Source: Kineothrix sp. MB12-C1 (GTDB lineage Bacteria > Bacillota > Clostridia > Lachnospirales > Lachnospiraceae). From it: 64,000 nucleotides of DNA. The notes under the pieces were generated by a model, which worked only from the letters and a program-made list of their open reading frames with translations, was not told the DNA's origin and did no database searches. Made by a program: the position numbers and the translations under genes. Location: the NCBI RefSeq assembly GCF_030863805.1, contig NZ_CP132957.1, positions 992,001 through 1,056,000 of the forward strand, read 5' to 3'. Below are positions 43,342-52,841 of this stretch, piece by piece (position 1 is the first letter of the stretch; each line of letters starts with the position of its first letter).

Positions 43342-44391
43342 TCACTCAGCCGGTCCGGTCGATTCCCTCACAACCAGTTTCGCCGGGAATACGATGTGCT
43401 CATAAGACTTACGCCCTGCAATAATATCGAACAACAGCTTAATGGTCGTCTCTGCCATTTCCCGTACCGGCTGTTTGATCGTTGTAATCGCCGGATTGTA
43501 ATATTTTCCTACATCGATACCATCATATCCTGCTACTGAAACATCCTGAGGAATGCGCATTCCGGCCTCCAGCAGCGCGCGGCACGCTCCTACCGCCAAC
43601 ATATCTGCGGTAGCATATACGGCGGTAAATTTCTCTCCTGATTCAATCAGTTTCTTCATCGTACGATAGCCATTTTCCATGGAATAATGTTCAATATCAT
43701 CTTCTACCTGACGAACGAGTTTCTCGTCGAAAGGAATTCCTGCCTCTAAAAGAGCATCTTTATATCCTTCTAAACGAAGCTGGCCAATACTATTGCTTTC
43801 CGATTCTGCCGAAAGAATTGCTATCGCCTTATGGCCAAGTCCCATAAGATAAGAGGTCATTCCATGACTTTCCTTTCTGTCATCCACAGCCACACTCGAA
43901 TAAAGCGCCCGGTTAATATTCTCCGACATCGCCATTCCTATCGTACTGAAAATATAAGGTACCGTCAGATTAGCAATCTTCTCCTCCGAATGAAAGAAGT
44001 ATCCTCCGAGGAAAATAATTCCCCTCAGTCGTTTCTCCTTCACCAGTTCGAGAGCCACATCCACTTCATCTTCATAATATTCCACATGCTTAAGCACGAG
44101 GGAATACTTTTTTTTCTGTGTCTCCTCTTCAATCACTTTAATCATATCTGAAAAAAGCGGATTCGTAATACCTTTTACGAGTACCGCAATACTTTTTGCA
44201 TCGATTCTTTTAAGATTTCTCGCACTGTTATTCGGAACAAAGCCCGTAGATTTGATTACTTCCATAATCATATTCTTCGTCTCTTGATTAATGTCAGGAT
44301 GGTTGTTGATGGCACGAGACACCGTACTGACTCCTACTCCACACTGCTTTGCAATATCCTTGATTGTAATCTCAGGCATAATGATAGCCAT
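43342..44391 (-). CDS. LacI-family regulator of the maltodextrin genes
   Basis: A 349-residue LacI/GalR repressor. The helix-turn-helix is ITIKDIAKQCGVGVSTVSRAINNHPDI, followed by the hinge NNSARNLKR and a periplasmic-binding-like sugar domain with GYDGIDVGKYYNPAITTIKQP. It follows malQ on the same strand with a 227-bp gap, so it is likely to control the malE-F-G-Q operon through palindromes near 49392. Two ATGs (44391, 44379) are possible starts. Ligand is probably a maltodextrin (inferred). Confidence 0.9.
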   Translation of the reverse strand: MAIIMPEITIKDIAKQCGVGVSTVSRAINNHPDINQETKNMIMEVIKSTGFVPNNSARNLKRIDAKSIAVLVKGITNPLFSDMIKVIEEETQKKKYSLVLKHVEYYEDEVDVALELVKEKRLRGIIFLGGYFFHSEEKIANLTVPYIFSTIGMAMSENINRALYSSVAVDDRKESHGMTSYLMGLGHKAIAILSAESESNSIGQLRLEGYKDALLEAGIPFDEKLVRQVEDDIEHYSMENGYRTMKKLIESGEKFTAVYATADMLAVGACRALLEAGMRIPQDVSVAGYDGIDVGKYYNPAITTIKQPVREMAETTIKLLFDIIAGRKSYEHIVFPAKLVVRESTGPAE

Positions 44392-44439
44392 ACCTTTCCC
44401 ATAACCTGCAAACTTTGAACCGCAGGTACAATATTTGCA

Positions 44440-44477
44440 AGCATAATAAATTATGCTGTGAAAATTTATTTTTCACA
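44440..44477 (-). promoter_or_regulatory. Two adjacent palindromes upstream of the lacI-type gene
   Basis: AGCATAAT-AA-ATTATGCT (44440-44457) is a perfect palindrome and touches TGTGAAAA...TTTTCACA (44457-44477). They lie 50-90 bp before the LacI start, where an operator or binding site for another regulator is expected. The rest of 44392-44618 shows no gene. Confidence 0.45.
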
Positions 44478-44618
44478 TTTTCCTATGCCATTATATCACA
44501 CAGGATGTAAATAGCCAGGAATATTTTGTCGTATTCCTGACTATTTTATCATGTAATGGGAAAACGCTCCTATTATATGATAATGGATGCGCAGCTACGC
44601 GCGCGGAACTGCTCTTTT

Positions 44619-46094
44619 TTAAATTCTTCCATATAACTTTGTGAATCTGCGTATTTCTTCCGCCAGTTCATCATCCAATTGCCCCGGCAAAAGCCTCCAT
44701 TTCCAATTATCCCCTAACGTGGAAGGTGTATTGATTCTCGCCTCAGATCCAAGTCCCAGATAATCTTGTATTGGAATAATTGCCGTATCCGCCACGCTCG
44801 CCAGCGCAGCGCGGATAAATTCCCAATGTACATCCCTTTTCTTACGAATATTTAAGTATCTTTTAGCAAAATCCTTATCCTTTTTATTGAAACTCGCATA
44901 CCATCCGACTGTCGTATCATTGTCGTGCGTTCCTGTATAAACTACAGAATTCTTCGTATAATTGTGAGGAAGATAATCGCTCTCTTCTCTGGAGTCGAAA
45001 GCGAACTGCAATATTTTCATTCCAGGATATCCCGTCTTTTTCACCAGCTCGATTACGCTCGGTGTGAGGAATCCCAAATCTTCTGCAATCACAGCTTTAT
45101 TTCCCAACTTCTCCTTCATCACCTTGAAAACATCATATCCGGGCCCTTTTCTCCACTCTCCGAATTCCGCGGTAGGATCTCCATATGGAATGGAATAATA
45201 TTCATCGAAACCTCTGAAATGGTCGATTCGCACTACGTCATATAATTCATAGCAATAGCCGATGCGGCGCATCCACCATTCATACTCCGTCTTCTGATGG
45301 TATTCCCATCGATAAAGAGGATTCCCCCATAACTGACCGGTTGCAGAAAATGCATCCGGCGGACAGCCTGCCACACCAATCGGTGTACAGCTATCATCTA
45401 ATTGGAACAATTCCGGATTCGCCCATGTATCGGCACTATCAAATGCTACATAAATGGGAATATCACCAATAATACGAATCCCCTTCCCATTGGCATATTC
45501 TTTCAATGCAAACCACTGCTTCGCAAATAGGAATTGTTGGAACTCGTAAAATTCCACTTCTTTTTCATAAGTTTCCTTATAGAACTTCATGGCTGAAGGC
45601 TTGCGAAGTTTAATGTCCTCATCCCATTCAATCCAACTGATTCCCTGAAAGGAATTCTTAATCGTCATATAAAGCGCGTAATCAGGAAGCCAATGCCTAC
45701 TTTCTTTCTTGAATTCCTGAAATTCTTTCCGCTGCGCTATCTCACTCTTTTCATATGCCTTTTTCAAGATTACAAAGCGTGACTGATAGATTTTCTCATA
45801 ATCTACATACATTTCGTCTGTTACAAAGTCACATGTTTCACAATCTTTTGTTGTAATCCATCCTTCTTCTACCAATGCTTCCAAATCGATGTAATAGGGA
45901 TTGCCCGCAAAGGTGGAAAATGACTGATAGGGAGAATCCCCATATCCCGTCGGGCCCAAAGGGAGTATCTGCCAATAAGCTTGCCCTGCCTTTTCTAAGA
46001 AATCTACAAATTCATACGCATGCTTTGAAAAAGTGCCGATTCCGTACTTGGACGGAATACTTGACACAGGTAATAAAATGCCGCTTTTTCTCAT
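44619..46094 (-). CDS. malQ: 4-alpha-glucanotransferase (amylomaltase)
   Basis: GH77 enzyme that disproportionates maltodextrins and releases glucose, in the cytoplasm. About 491 residues beginning MRKSGILLPVSSIPSKYGIGTF. Catalytic regions are present: VVRIDHFRGFDEYY (nucleophile Asp), IAEDLGFLT (acid/base Glu) and YTGTHDNDTTVGW. The frame extends further upstream, but ATG 46092-46094 fits the family and has AGGGGG just before it. It overlaps the end of the upstream permease region by operon layout (stop at 46106). Confidence 0.96.
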   Translation of the reverse strand: MRKSGILLPVSSIPSKYGIGTFSKHAYEFVDFLEKAGQAYWQILPLGPTGYGDSPYQSFSTFAGNPYYIDLEALVEEGWITTKDCETCDFVTDEMYVDYEKIYQSRFVILKKAYEKSEIAQRKEFQEFKKESRHWLPDYALYMTIKNSFQGISWIEWDEDIKLRKPSAMKFYKETYEKEVEFYEFQQFLFAKQWFALKEYANGKGIRIIGDIPIYVAFDSADTWANPELFQLDDSCTPIGVAGCPPDAFSATGQLWGNPLYRWEYHQKTEYEWWMRRIGYCYELYDVVRIDHFRGFDEYYSIPYGDPTAEFGEWRKGPGYDVFKVMKEKLGNKAVIAEDLGFLTPSVIELVKKTGYPGMKILQFAFDSREESDYLPHNYTKNSVVYTGTHDNDTTVGWYASFNKKDKDFAKRYLNIRKKRDVHWEFIRAALASVADTAIIPIQDYLGLGSEARINTPSTLGDNWKWRLLPGQLDDELAEEIRRFTKLYGRI

Positions 46095-46105
46095 AATGCC
46101 CCCTG

Positions 46106-46951
46106 TTAGCCTTTCACTGCTCCGGCTACCACACCTTCTATAATGTATTTCTGACATGTCAGATAGAATATAACAATTGGAATAATAGCTAATACGAGCA
46201 TCGCCATAAGCGCTCCCATATCTTTATTTCCGTTGGAGCCTACAAGCATCTGAACTACAACCGGAATGGTTTTATACTGTGTACTGATACCGATAATTAA
46301 ATAAGGAAGAAGGAAGTCGTTCCATATCCACATCGCATTTAAAATAGCGACTGTAATTGCCGTAGGTTTCAATATCGGAAAAACAACTCCGAAAAACGTC
46401 TGCAGAGGGCTGCAGCCATCGATCATTGCCGCTTCTTCAATTTCGAGCGGAATGGACTTTACAAATCCTGAAAACATAAATACGGATAGGCCTGCACCGA
46501 AACCCAGGTAAAGGAAACACATACCCAAAGGGTTACGAAGGTGGAAGGTATTCGCAAGATTTGTCATCGTGAACATAACCATCTGGAAAGGCACAATCAT
46601 GGAAAACACAAACATATAGTAAAGTATGGTCGAGTATTTCGATTTCACCCTTGTAATATAATAAGCGGTCATCGATGTAAATAAAATTAGCAATACTACT
46701 GAAAGAATCGTAATGAAAAATGACCAGACAATTGCGTTGAGAAGGCCAGTCTTAACCAATCCGTTCACATAGTTAGTCAATCCTACAAAAGTCTCCGTAT
46801 CAGGAAGGGAAAACGGGTCCGAGCTTATGAAGAACTTCCCTTTAAAGGAGTTATTGAGGATAAATAAAAGAGGATAAAGGATAGCAACCGTAAATACACA
46901 CAGAATAACAAAAATTATTTTATTAGTAAATCTGCTTTTTGCCGATGTCAT
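46106..46951 (-). CDS. Maltodextrin ABC transporter permease (MalG-like)
   Basis: 281 residues, six membrane segments, with the EAA loop EEAAMIDGCSPLQTFFGVVFPIL that contacts the ATPase. The C-terminus ends YIIEGVVAGAVKG, typical of MalG-type subunits. It shares one base with the MalF-like gene (TAATG). Substrate assignment to maltodextrin rests on malQ and the MalE-like protein next to it. No ATPase gene is in the operon. Confidence 0.92.
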   Translation of the reverse strand: MTSAKSRFTNKIIFVILCVFTVAILYPLLFILNNSFKGKFFISSDPFSLPDTETFVGLTNYVNGLVKTGLLNAIVWSFFITILSVVLLILFTSMTAYYITRVKSKYSTILYYMFVFSMIVPFQMVMFTMTNLANTFHLRNPLGMCFLYLGFGAGLSVFMFSGFVKSIPLEIEEAAMIDGCSPLQTFFGVVFPILKPTAITVAILNAMWIWNDFLLPYLIIGISTQYKTIPVVVQMLVGSNGNKDMGALMAMLVLAIIPIVIFYLTCQKYIIEGVVAGAVKG

Positions 46952-47796
46952 TAGTGTTCTACCTCCTTGTTCCTTGTAAATGATAATTGAATAACCGCAA
47001 TTACTGCCACCAGTAAAAAGAATATAACTGCCTTGGCCTGACCGACTCCTTCGTAACCGGTCTTACCATAAAATGTCTCGTAAATGTTAAGCGCCAACAT
47101 CTGTGTCTTCTTCATAGGGGCACCGTTTGTCAGAGCTTTATTCTGGTCGAACAGTTTAAAACTATTCGATAAGGTTAAGAACATGCAGATAGTAATCGAA
47201 GACATTACCATCGGAATCTTCACCTTTAGCAGGGTCTGCCACGGTGTTGCTCCATCGATTTTGGCCGCTTCCACTAATTCTCCCGGCACGTTCTGAAGGC
47301 CAGCGATATAGATAATCATCATATAACCTATCATCTGCCAGTTCATCAAAAGTATCAAACCCCAGAAACCATATGCCGCATTCGATACAATTGTCGTCTC
47401 ATATTTATATAAAATAGCATTAATCATTTGCTGCCATGTATAGCCGAGTACAATACCGCCGATTAGATTCGGCATAAAAAATACAGTTCTGAATAAATTC
47501 GTTCCTTTAATTTTTCTAGTCAATAATAGTGCAATCGTAAATGCCAGTAAATTAATTGTCAATACACTGATTAATGTAAACACTCCTGTAAAACCTAATG
47601 CTGTCGTAAATCCCTGGCCGCTGGAAAAGGCCGTTTTGTAATTATCTATTCCCACCCACGTAGCATTGCTCACAGTCGTGAATTTACAAAAAGATAGATA
47701 TACGCCTTGTATAAAAGGAATAATAAAGGCAAATGCAAATGCTGCCACCGTAGGCAAAGTAAATATTAGGAAATATCTTTTTAATGTCTTTTCCAT
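46951..47796 (-). CDS. Maltodextrin ABC transporter permease (MalF-like)
   Basis: 281 residues, six membrane segments, EAA loop VEAAKIDGATPWQTLLKVKIPMV. It pairs with the overlapping MalG-like subunit to form the membrane channel. It is separated from the binding-protein gene by a hairpin at 47828-47855, a common way to keep binding-protein mRNA more abundant than permease mRNA. Confidence 0.92.
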   Translation of the reverse strand: MEKTLKRYFLIFTLPTVAAFAFAFIIPFIQGVYLSFCKFTTVSNATWVGIDNYKTAFSSGQGFTTALGFTGVFTLISVLTINLLAFTIALLLTRKIKGTNLFRTVFFMPNLIGGIVLGYTWQQMINAILYKYETTIVSNAAYGFWGLILLMNWQMIGYMMIIYIAGLQNVPGELVEAAKIDGATPWQTLLKVKIPMVMSSITICMFLTLSNSFKLFDQNKALTNGAPMKKTQMLALNIYETFYGKTGYEGVGQAKAVIFFLLVAVIAVIQLSFTRNKEVEH

Positions 47797-47827
47797 AACC
47801 TGTTCTCCTCTTGGTTATTTTTTAAAA

Positions 47828-47855
47828 ACACTCCGCAGCCGAGGCTGCGAAGTGT
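47828..47855 (-). terminator. Hairpin between malE-like and malF-like genes
   Basis: ACACTCCGCAGCC (47828-47840) pairs with GGCTGCGAAGTGT (47843-47855) across a 2-nt loop, with T5 following on the minus strand. It is likely a partial terminator or mRNA stabiliser within the operon. Confidence 0.7.
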
Positions 47856-47917
47856 CCCTTACTCAACTACTCATAACAATCTTTATTTGATAATAATATT
47901 AATATCAGTAATGATAT

Positions 47918-49336
47918 TTATTCAGCTGTAGCTGATTTTTCTTCTTCCCATCTTGCTACTACTAAGCCTTTTACGTCATCCCATGTCATATTGCCATTGC
48001 AGTACTCAAGAAGAGCTGCACCGAAATCATTTTTGAAATCCTGGCTAGGGAATGTTGTAAAGTTCCATGTTACGCTGGACTTTCCATTTTCCATAAAACG
48101 GAACATTTCTTTTGCAAGCGGATCGGTAGGTTTTTCGTCATCACCGAATGTGCTGAAGGGTGCTGCATTTCCTAAAGAATTAACCATATAATCCTTACCT
48201 GTTTCAGAAGAAATCATCCAATTAACGAAATCGAGAGTTGCTTTCTGATTTTCCTCAGATACCTGGCTGTTCACACACCAGAAGTTCTCTGTACCTGTGC
48301 AAAGTCCCTGATTCTCTTCTCCTGCAACGCCTGTGTAAATAGGCATGAACTTCACGTCTTCTTCTTTTACAGTATTGCCTTCAACTTCAGAAATCTGTCC
48401 CCATGCCCAGTTACCGTTCTGAACCATTGCGCTCTGTCCGAGTGCGAATTCAGCCATAGAGTCTGTAACTGCTTTGCTTCCGAGTAAGCCCGGAGCTACT
48501 GTGGAGTTATTGATATATAAATCAAAGATATTCTTGTAGTTATCGGAATATGTGAATGCGATTGCTGCCATATCACCTACATTATTGTCTTTGTATTCGT
48601 AGTATACCGGAAGGTTAGCAAGGTGTGTCTGCCATCTCCAGTCTTCGCCGGGAAGAAGGGATGTGGATGAGAACACGCCCTGGATTCCAAGTTCATCCTT
48701 CTTCGCTGTCATATCTTCTACTACTTCTTTTAATTTATCAAAAGTATTGATTTCATCCATGTTCGCTGCTTTCGCGCCTTCTGTTGCGAAATATGCCTGC
48801 ATGATCGCATCATTGTAAATGATACCATAAGATTCTACTGCGTAAGGAATACCATATACTCCGCCGTCAGCTCCTGTGATAGCAAGACCTTTATCTGACA
48901 GTGAATTGTAGATATCGGAGTTCGATAAATCGAGGCAATAGTCTTTCCAGCTATTGTAACCAACCGGTCCGTTCACCTGGAATAATGTAGGTGCGTCTTT
49001 ACCTGCAACTTCGGACTTAAGAACTTCTTCGTATGTACCGCTCGCTGCTGTAACAACCTTAACTTCTACGCCTGTTTCTTCTGTGTAAGCTGCTGCTATT
49101 TCCTGCCACTGCTCATCAACTTCAGGCTTGAAGTTCAAATAATATACGCTTCCGCCTTCTGCCGATGCGCTATCTGAAGCTTCTTCTGCCGGCGCTTCCT
49201 GCGCTGTCTCTTCAGCAGGTGCTGCTGTCTCATCTGTCGCTGCTGGTGCCTCTGTTGCTGCGCTGCTTCCACATCCTACTAACATGGAAGAAACCATTGC
49301 TACACAAAGTAATGCACTAATCAGTTTCTTTTTCAT
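47918..49336 (-). CDS. Maltodextrin-type solute-binding lipoprotein (MalE-like)
   Basis: About 472 residues. Lipoprotein signal MKKKLISALLCVAMVSSMLVGC with the lipid Cys22, then an Ala/Glu-rich linker (about 25-65) and a family 1 binding fold (VYYLNFKPEVDEQWQEIAAAYTEETG). It captures sugar for the MalF/MalG-like permeases. ATG 49334-49336 is chosen for AAAGGAGAGG upstream; the frame runs further only through the repeated operator DNA. Three 12-bp repeats and a good promoter lie before it. Confidence 0.9.
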   Translation of the reverse strand: MKKKLISALLCVAMVSSMLVGCGSSAATEAPAATDETAAPAEETAQEAPAEEASDSASAEGGSVYYLNFKPEVDEQWQEIAAAYTEETGVEVKVVTAASGTYEEVLKSEVAGKDAPTLFQVNGPVGYNSWKDYCLDLSNSDIYNSLSDKGLAITGADGGVYGIPYAVESYGIIYNDAIMQAYFATEGAKAANMDEINTFDKLKEVVEDMTAKKDELGIQGVFSSTSLLPGEDWRWQTHLANLPVYYEYKDNNVGDMAAIAFTYSDNYKNIFDLYINNSTVAPGLLGSKAVTDSMAEFALGQSAMVQNGNWAWGQISEVEGNTVKEEDVKFMPIYTGVAGEENQGLCTGTENFWCVNSQVSEENQKATLDFVNWMISSETGKDYMVNSLGNAAPFSTFGDDEKPTDPLAKEMFRFMENGKSSVTWNFTTFPSQDFKNDFGAALLEYCNGNMTWDDVKGLVVARWEEEKSATAE

Positions 49337-49368
49337 AATGAATACCTCTCCTTTAAAATTGTTGTATT

Positions 49369-49405
49369 GGTACCGTTGTCGGTATCGTTGTCGGTAACGT
49401 TTCCG
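49369..49405 (-). promoter_or_regulatory. Three tandem 12-bp repeats with LacI-type operator
   Basis: GGTACCGTTGTC (49369), GGTATCGTTGTC (49381) and GGTAACGTTTCC (49393) follow without gaps. The last, with flanking bases, is the near-perfect palindrome CGGTAACGTTTCCG (49392-49405), matching LacI-family operators. The repeats cover the DNA from about +10 to the ribosome site of the malE-like gene. Confidence 0.7.
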
Positions 49406-49416
49406 AACATGTATAA

Positions 49417-49445
49417 AGCATAGCATTCCGACCTTAGATTTGCAA
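49417..49445 (-). promoter_or_regulatory. Sigma-A promoter of the malE-like operon
   Basis: On the minus strand TTGCAA (49440-49445), 17 nt, TATGCT (49417-49422). The LacI-type palindrome begins 12 bp downstream, right at the expected transcription start. Confidence 0.7.
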
Positions 49446-49506
49446 CACCTTTTTCATGAATGTTCCCATTTTTGTTATAAATAGCATAATCGGAATGCTT
49501 GTTTTT

Positions 49507-49540
49507 GTTACTATTGAATAAAGACCTACTGAATAGTTGC
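49507..49540. repeat. Short diverged copy of dispersed palindromic repeat
   Basis: GTTACTATT at the left and GACCTACTGAATAGTTGC at the right; the right end matches the right ends of copies A and B almost exactly. It lies 22 bp beyond the stop of the YesN-like regulator. Confidence 0.5.
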
Positions 49541-49561
49541 CTTCTTTGACTCTATATCACT

Positions 49562-51007
49562 CTACCTTTTTATCGTCTGCATGTTTTTTCTATACTCGGT
49601 CGGAGACACTCCACATACACTTCTGAATATCTTCATGAAATGTTTCTCATTCTCATATCCCACCCGATGACTGATCTCTGCCACACGGATATCCGTTTGC
49701 TCCAGAAGCTTTTTCGCTTCTCCTATACGGAATTCCTTCAGATAATTCACAAAGTTCTTTCCTGTATATTGCTTAAATACATAGGAAAAAAGAGAATAAT
49801 TCATAGATACATAATTAGAAACTACAGCCATATTCAAATCTTTATCGAAATTCTCATGAATATAGCCTATGGCTTCCTGCATCTTCTGCTTATTCTTATA
49901 GTCATCGAATTCCGTATCCAACCTCCCGTGAAAATCCGTCAGCCATCCGGTAAGTTCTTCAGTGAAGGCGTCGATATCGGAGAAGCTATAAATCTCCTTA
50001 AATCTTGCTGCCTGCTCCACCTCTTTCGGAATCACATTCTGATAGATATTCATAATCGCGTCGATGAAGGAACATATATCCTCTTCAAAAGTAAGTGCTG
50101 AGTATTTCTTTCTCTTCGTATCCTTTACAATCTGCCGGATATCCGACAGCGACTCTTCGATCCTGCTCGTCCCAATCTGTTGTGCGATCCGGTTCATTTT
50201 CTCGGCGTTGGGCTTATCCGCATCCATACGTATCTCTTCGTAGTTCACCTCATAACGTCCGGTACAAAATGCCTCCTTTCTCGCCGCTTTCGCTTCCTGA
50301 TAAGCAGCCTTTACATACTCCACTCCCTGATATCTCCTGCTAATCCCTGTATGTGCCTGAGAAAGTTTCTCCTTCAGGAACTCTGCCTTATCATCCCCCT
50401 TTACAACGTAGACCGAACTCTTCTCCATATCCTGCCAATAGAGAATATTCTCATCATTTACTTCCTTTTCCTCTTGCATCTGGGTACAGAGTATATAATA
50501 ATCCTTACTGACCGGTCTCGCTTCGAACCATTCGGCAACCATCTGCATTTCTTTTCTCGTCACATCTCCGGCCATTACATATTTTAACTGGTTCTTTCCA
50601 ATATTTCTCAATTCCTCTTCTTCTGCAGCCCTTCGGATAAGCTCCTTTTCGAAGGTTTCCAGAATAGACTTCACCCGTTCCCGCTCCACAGGTTTTAAAA
50701 TGTACTCCCGAACACCTCCGCGCAACATCTCTACCGCGTAAGAAAAGTCATCATATCCACTAACCGCTACAATTAAAGGCTTATAAGTTAACTCCGAAAC
50801 AGCCGCCACCAACTCAATTCCATCCATTTTAGGCATACGAATATCGGTGAACATCACGTCCACCTTTTGACTGTTCAATATTTCATAAGCACTCTGCCCA
50901 TTGTTACATTCCAATATCGTATTTACCTCAACGCCGGAACGTTGTATCATCGTCTTAAGACCCTGACGTATCATTTTCTCATCTTCTACAATAAGGAGCG
51001 TATTCAT
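49562..51007 (-). CDS. YesN-like response regulator with AraC output
   Basis: 481 residues: receiver with Asp55 (VMFTDIRMPKMDG) and KP at about 103, a long middle region, and a C-terminal AraC-type double helix-turn-helix (MAVVSNYVSMNYSLFSYVFKQ, then IRVAEISHRVGYENEKHFMKIFRSVCG). It is encoded with the kinase gene (4-bp overlap) and would activate the sugar-transport genes upstream in the same strand. Sites bound are not evident. Confidence 0.93.
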   Translation of the reverse strand: MNTLLIVEDEKMIRQGLKTMIQRSGVEVNTILECNNGQSAYEILNSQKVDVMFTDIRMPKMDGIELVAAVSELTYKPLIVAVSGYDDFSYAVEMLRGGVREYILKPVERERVKSILETFEKELIRRAAEEEELRNIGKNQLKYVMAGDVTRKEMQMVAEWFEARPVSKDYYILCTQMQEEKEVNDENILYWQDMEKSSVYVVKGDDKAEFLKEKLSQAHTGISRRYQGVEYVKAAYQEAKAARKEAFCTGRYEVNYEEIRMDADKPNAEKMNRIAQQIGTSRIEESLSDIRQIVKDTKRKKYSALTFEEDICSFIDAIMNIYQNVIPKEVEQAARFKEIYSFSDIDAFTEELTGWLTDFHGRLDTEFDDYKNKQKMQEAIGYIHENFDKDLNMAVVSNYVSMNYSLFSYVFKQYTGKNFVNYLKEFRIGEAKKLLEQTDIRVAEISHRVGYENEKHFMKIFRSVCGVSPTEYRKNMQTIKR

Positions 51008-52806
51008 TGCAATACCTCATTTTTCCGTAAGGGTATCCTTACCATGATTTTCGTATAACAGCCGAGCTTGGAAGCAATCTCAATTCCATATCTTTCACCA
51101 AAGCTCATTTTAATTCTGTCTTGTACGTTCTTTAACCCAATTCCGTTACCTGAGCCGCCGCTCGTCTCAATTTCCCCCGTAATCTTCTTATAGAGCCTTT
51201 CCACTTCTTCCTCACTCATACCTTTGCCCGCATCCGTAATCTCAATGATGCAATCCGTTCCCTCTATAATGCCCTTCATATAGATATTGGTATTCTCCGC
51301 CATTTCTTCAATACCATGGTAAATAGCATTCTCCACAATAGGCTGTAAGGACATCTTCGGAATCTCCTGCTTATAAATGATATCGCTCATATTGAGCGAT
51401 AAATAGATCTCATAATCGAAGCGAAGATTAATTAAAGCCAGATAATTCTTAATATAATCGATTTCTTCTTCCACCGTCACATTGCCGGATACCCAGCGCA
51501 TACTATAGCGAAGAAGCTTTCCCAGAGCGGTTACCGCATCTGATATTTCATATTTTTCATCGATTTCCGCCATCATCTTGATCGATTCCAACACATTATA
51601 GATGAAGTGTGTATTGATTTGATTCTGTAAGGCTTTAATTTCGGAATTCTTCACAAGGCGCTCTCTGTTGATATTATCTTCCATCAGCCTTCTGATCCGC
51701 TCGAGCATTTTATTGATCTGCGTTCCTAACTCACCCATTTCATCCGTTCCGCAGCCTTCGATCACTACGCCCAAGTCTCCCTTTTGCACCTGCCTAATGG
51801 AAAATAAAATGCTGTAGAACTGACTTAACAAGCCTTTTACTGCAAAGTTGATAAGGATAATTAAAAGGACAAGAATACAGAGCATAATCAAAATAAAGAA
51901 CATTCTCATATTATGAATTCTACCTATTTCCGATGCGATGCCATCCATATAAATAAGCTTGCCTGACAACTCCTTGACCGGCAAATAGCCGATTACAAAG
52001 GGCTCTCCTTCTATTTCCGTATAGTAGGTATGGCTCTCTCCTTCATCGCCCTGTATTGTATTTTCTAAAACATAAGCAATATAATTATCCTGCCCTTCCT
52101 TTCCAATGCCATAATAACGATTACCGCTGTCATCGACAAAGCAGCTCCACCAATCCTGCCCCTCTTTATACAATTCCGGAAACATCGTATCCATAGACAG
52201 AGCGACTTCCAGGGTGCCTAGTTCTCCATATTCGAAATCCTTGATTTGTGTTACGAGGGACATAATTTTTTTATTTTGCCCCATCATATAAGAATCGAAA
52301 ATCATATCCGTATAGTCGTATTTCCAGCCATAGATATTTTCATCCGATGCCCAGCCAAGCCTTTCCATTCTTTCCTTCCGATAGAGAATGGGCATCATCT
52401 CCTGCATGGAATCGCTATCCGCATAGACACGTATCTGATACAGATAAGGGTTGCTGTTGACTATACGTTCCAAAGATGCGATATTGACATTATAAAACTC
52501 TCTGGTCGCTTCTGTGCTGAGGCTTTCTCCTCTTTTGATACTGACAAGATAGTCTGTAAGAAAGACATCACTCAGAAAAAACTGCGTGGACATATTGATG
52601 GAATCTATATTTTTCAATATTTGGGCATAGCTGCTCTCCATGCTGTATTCCATACTGCTTCTCTTCTCTCTGATTTCTCCTTTTTCCATATCATAAAAGA
52701 GATACATGGAGAAAATAACGATGGGTACAATAACGAAGGCAATAATAATAATGGTAAACTTTATATTTAATTTTAGCCCCTGCCATTTTCCTCTTAACCG
52801 ATTCAT
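51004..52806 (-). CDS. YesM-like sensor histidine kinase
   Basis: 600 residues: two membrane segments (about 15-36 and 285-305) around an extracellular dCache-like sensor, HAMP (about 310-360), His_kinase box ALQNQINTHFIYNVLESIKMM with His400, and the HATPase domain (EIPKMSLQPIVENAIYHGIEE, GKGMSEEE, GNGIGLKNVQDRI). The usual 'QINPHF' reads 'QINTHF', a proline-to-threonine change next to the phosphorylated histidine. It is the partner of the overlapping YesN-like regulator and probably senses sugar via the adjacent binding proteins. Confidence 0.92.
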   Translation of the reverse strand: MNRLRGKWQGLKLNIKFTIIIIAFVIVPIVIFSMYLFYDMEKGEIREKRSSMEYSMESSYAQILKNIDSINMSTQFFLSDVFLTDYLVSIKRGESLSTEATREFYNVNIASLERIVNSNPYLYQIRVYADSDSMQEMMPILYRKERMERLGWASDENIYGWKYDYTDMIFDSYMMGQNKKIMSLVTQIKDFEYGELGTLEVALSMDTMFPELYKEGQDWWSCFVDDSGNRYYGIGKEGQDNYIAYVLENTIQGDEGESHTYYTEIEGEPFVIGYLPVKELSGKLIYMDGIASEIGRIHNMRMFFILIMLCILVLLIILINFAVKGLLSQFYSILFSIRQVQKGDLGVVIEGCGTDEMGELGTQINKMLERIRRLMEDNINRERLVKNSEIKALQNQINTHFIYNVLESIKMMAEIDEKYEISDAVTALGKLLRYSMRWVSGNVTVEEEIDYIKNYLALINLRFDYEIYLSLNMSDIIYKQEIPKMSLQPIVENAIYHGIEEMAENTNIYMKGIIEGTDCIIEITDAGKGMSEEEVERLYKKITGEIETSGGSGNGIGLKNVQDRIKMSFGERYGIEIASKLGCYTKIMVRIPLRKNEVLQ

Positions 52807-52841
52807 CTATGTCAACTTCCTATTCTGTCCTTTATAATTTG

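Noticed and set aside
44558-44572. GGGAAAACGCTCCT as another LacI or cre operator
   Set aside because: Only one half-site fits; it lies just before the malQ stop region, not at a promoter.
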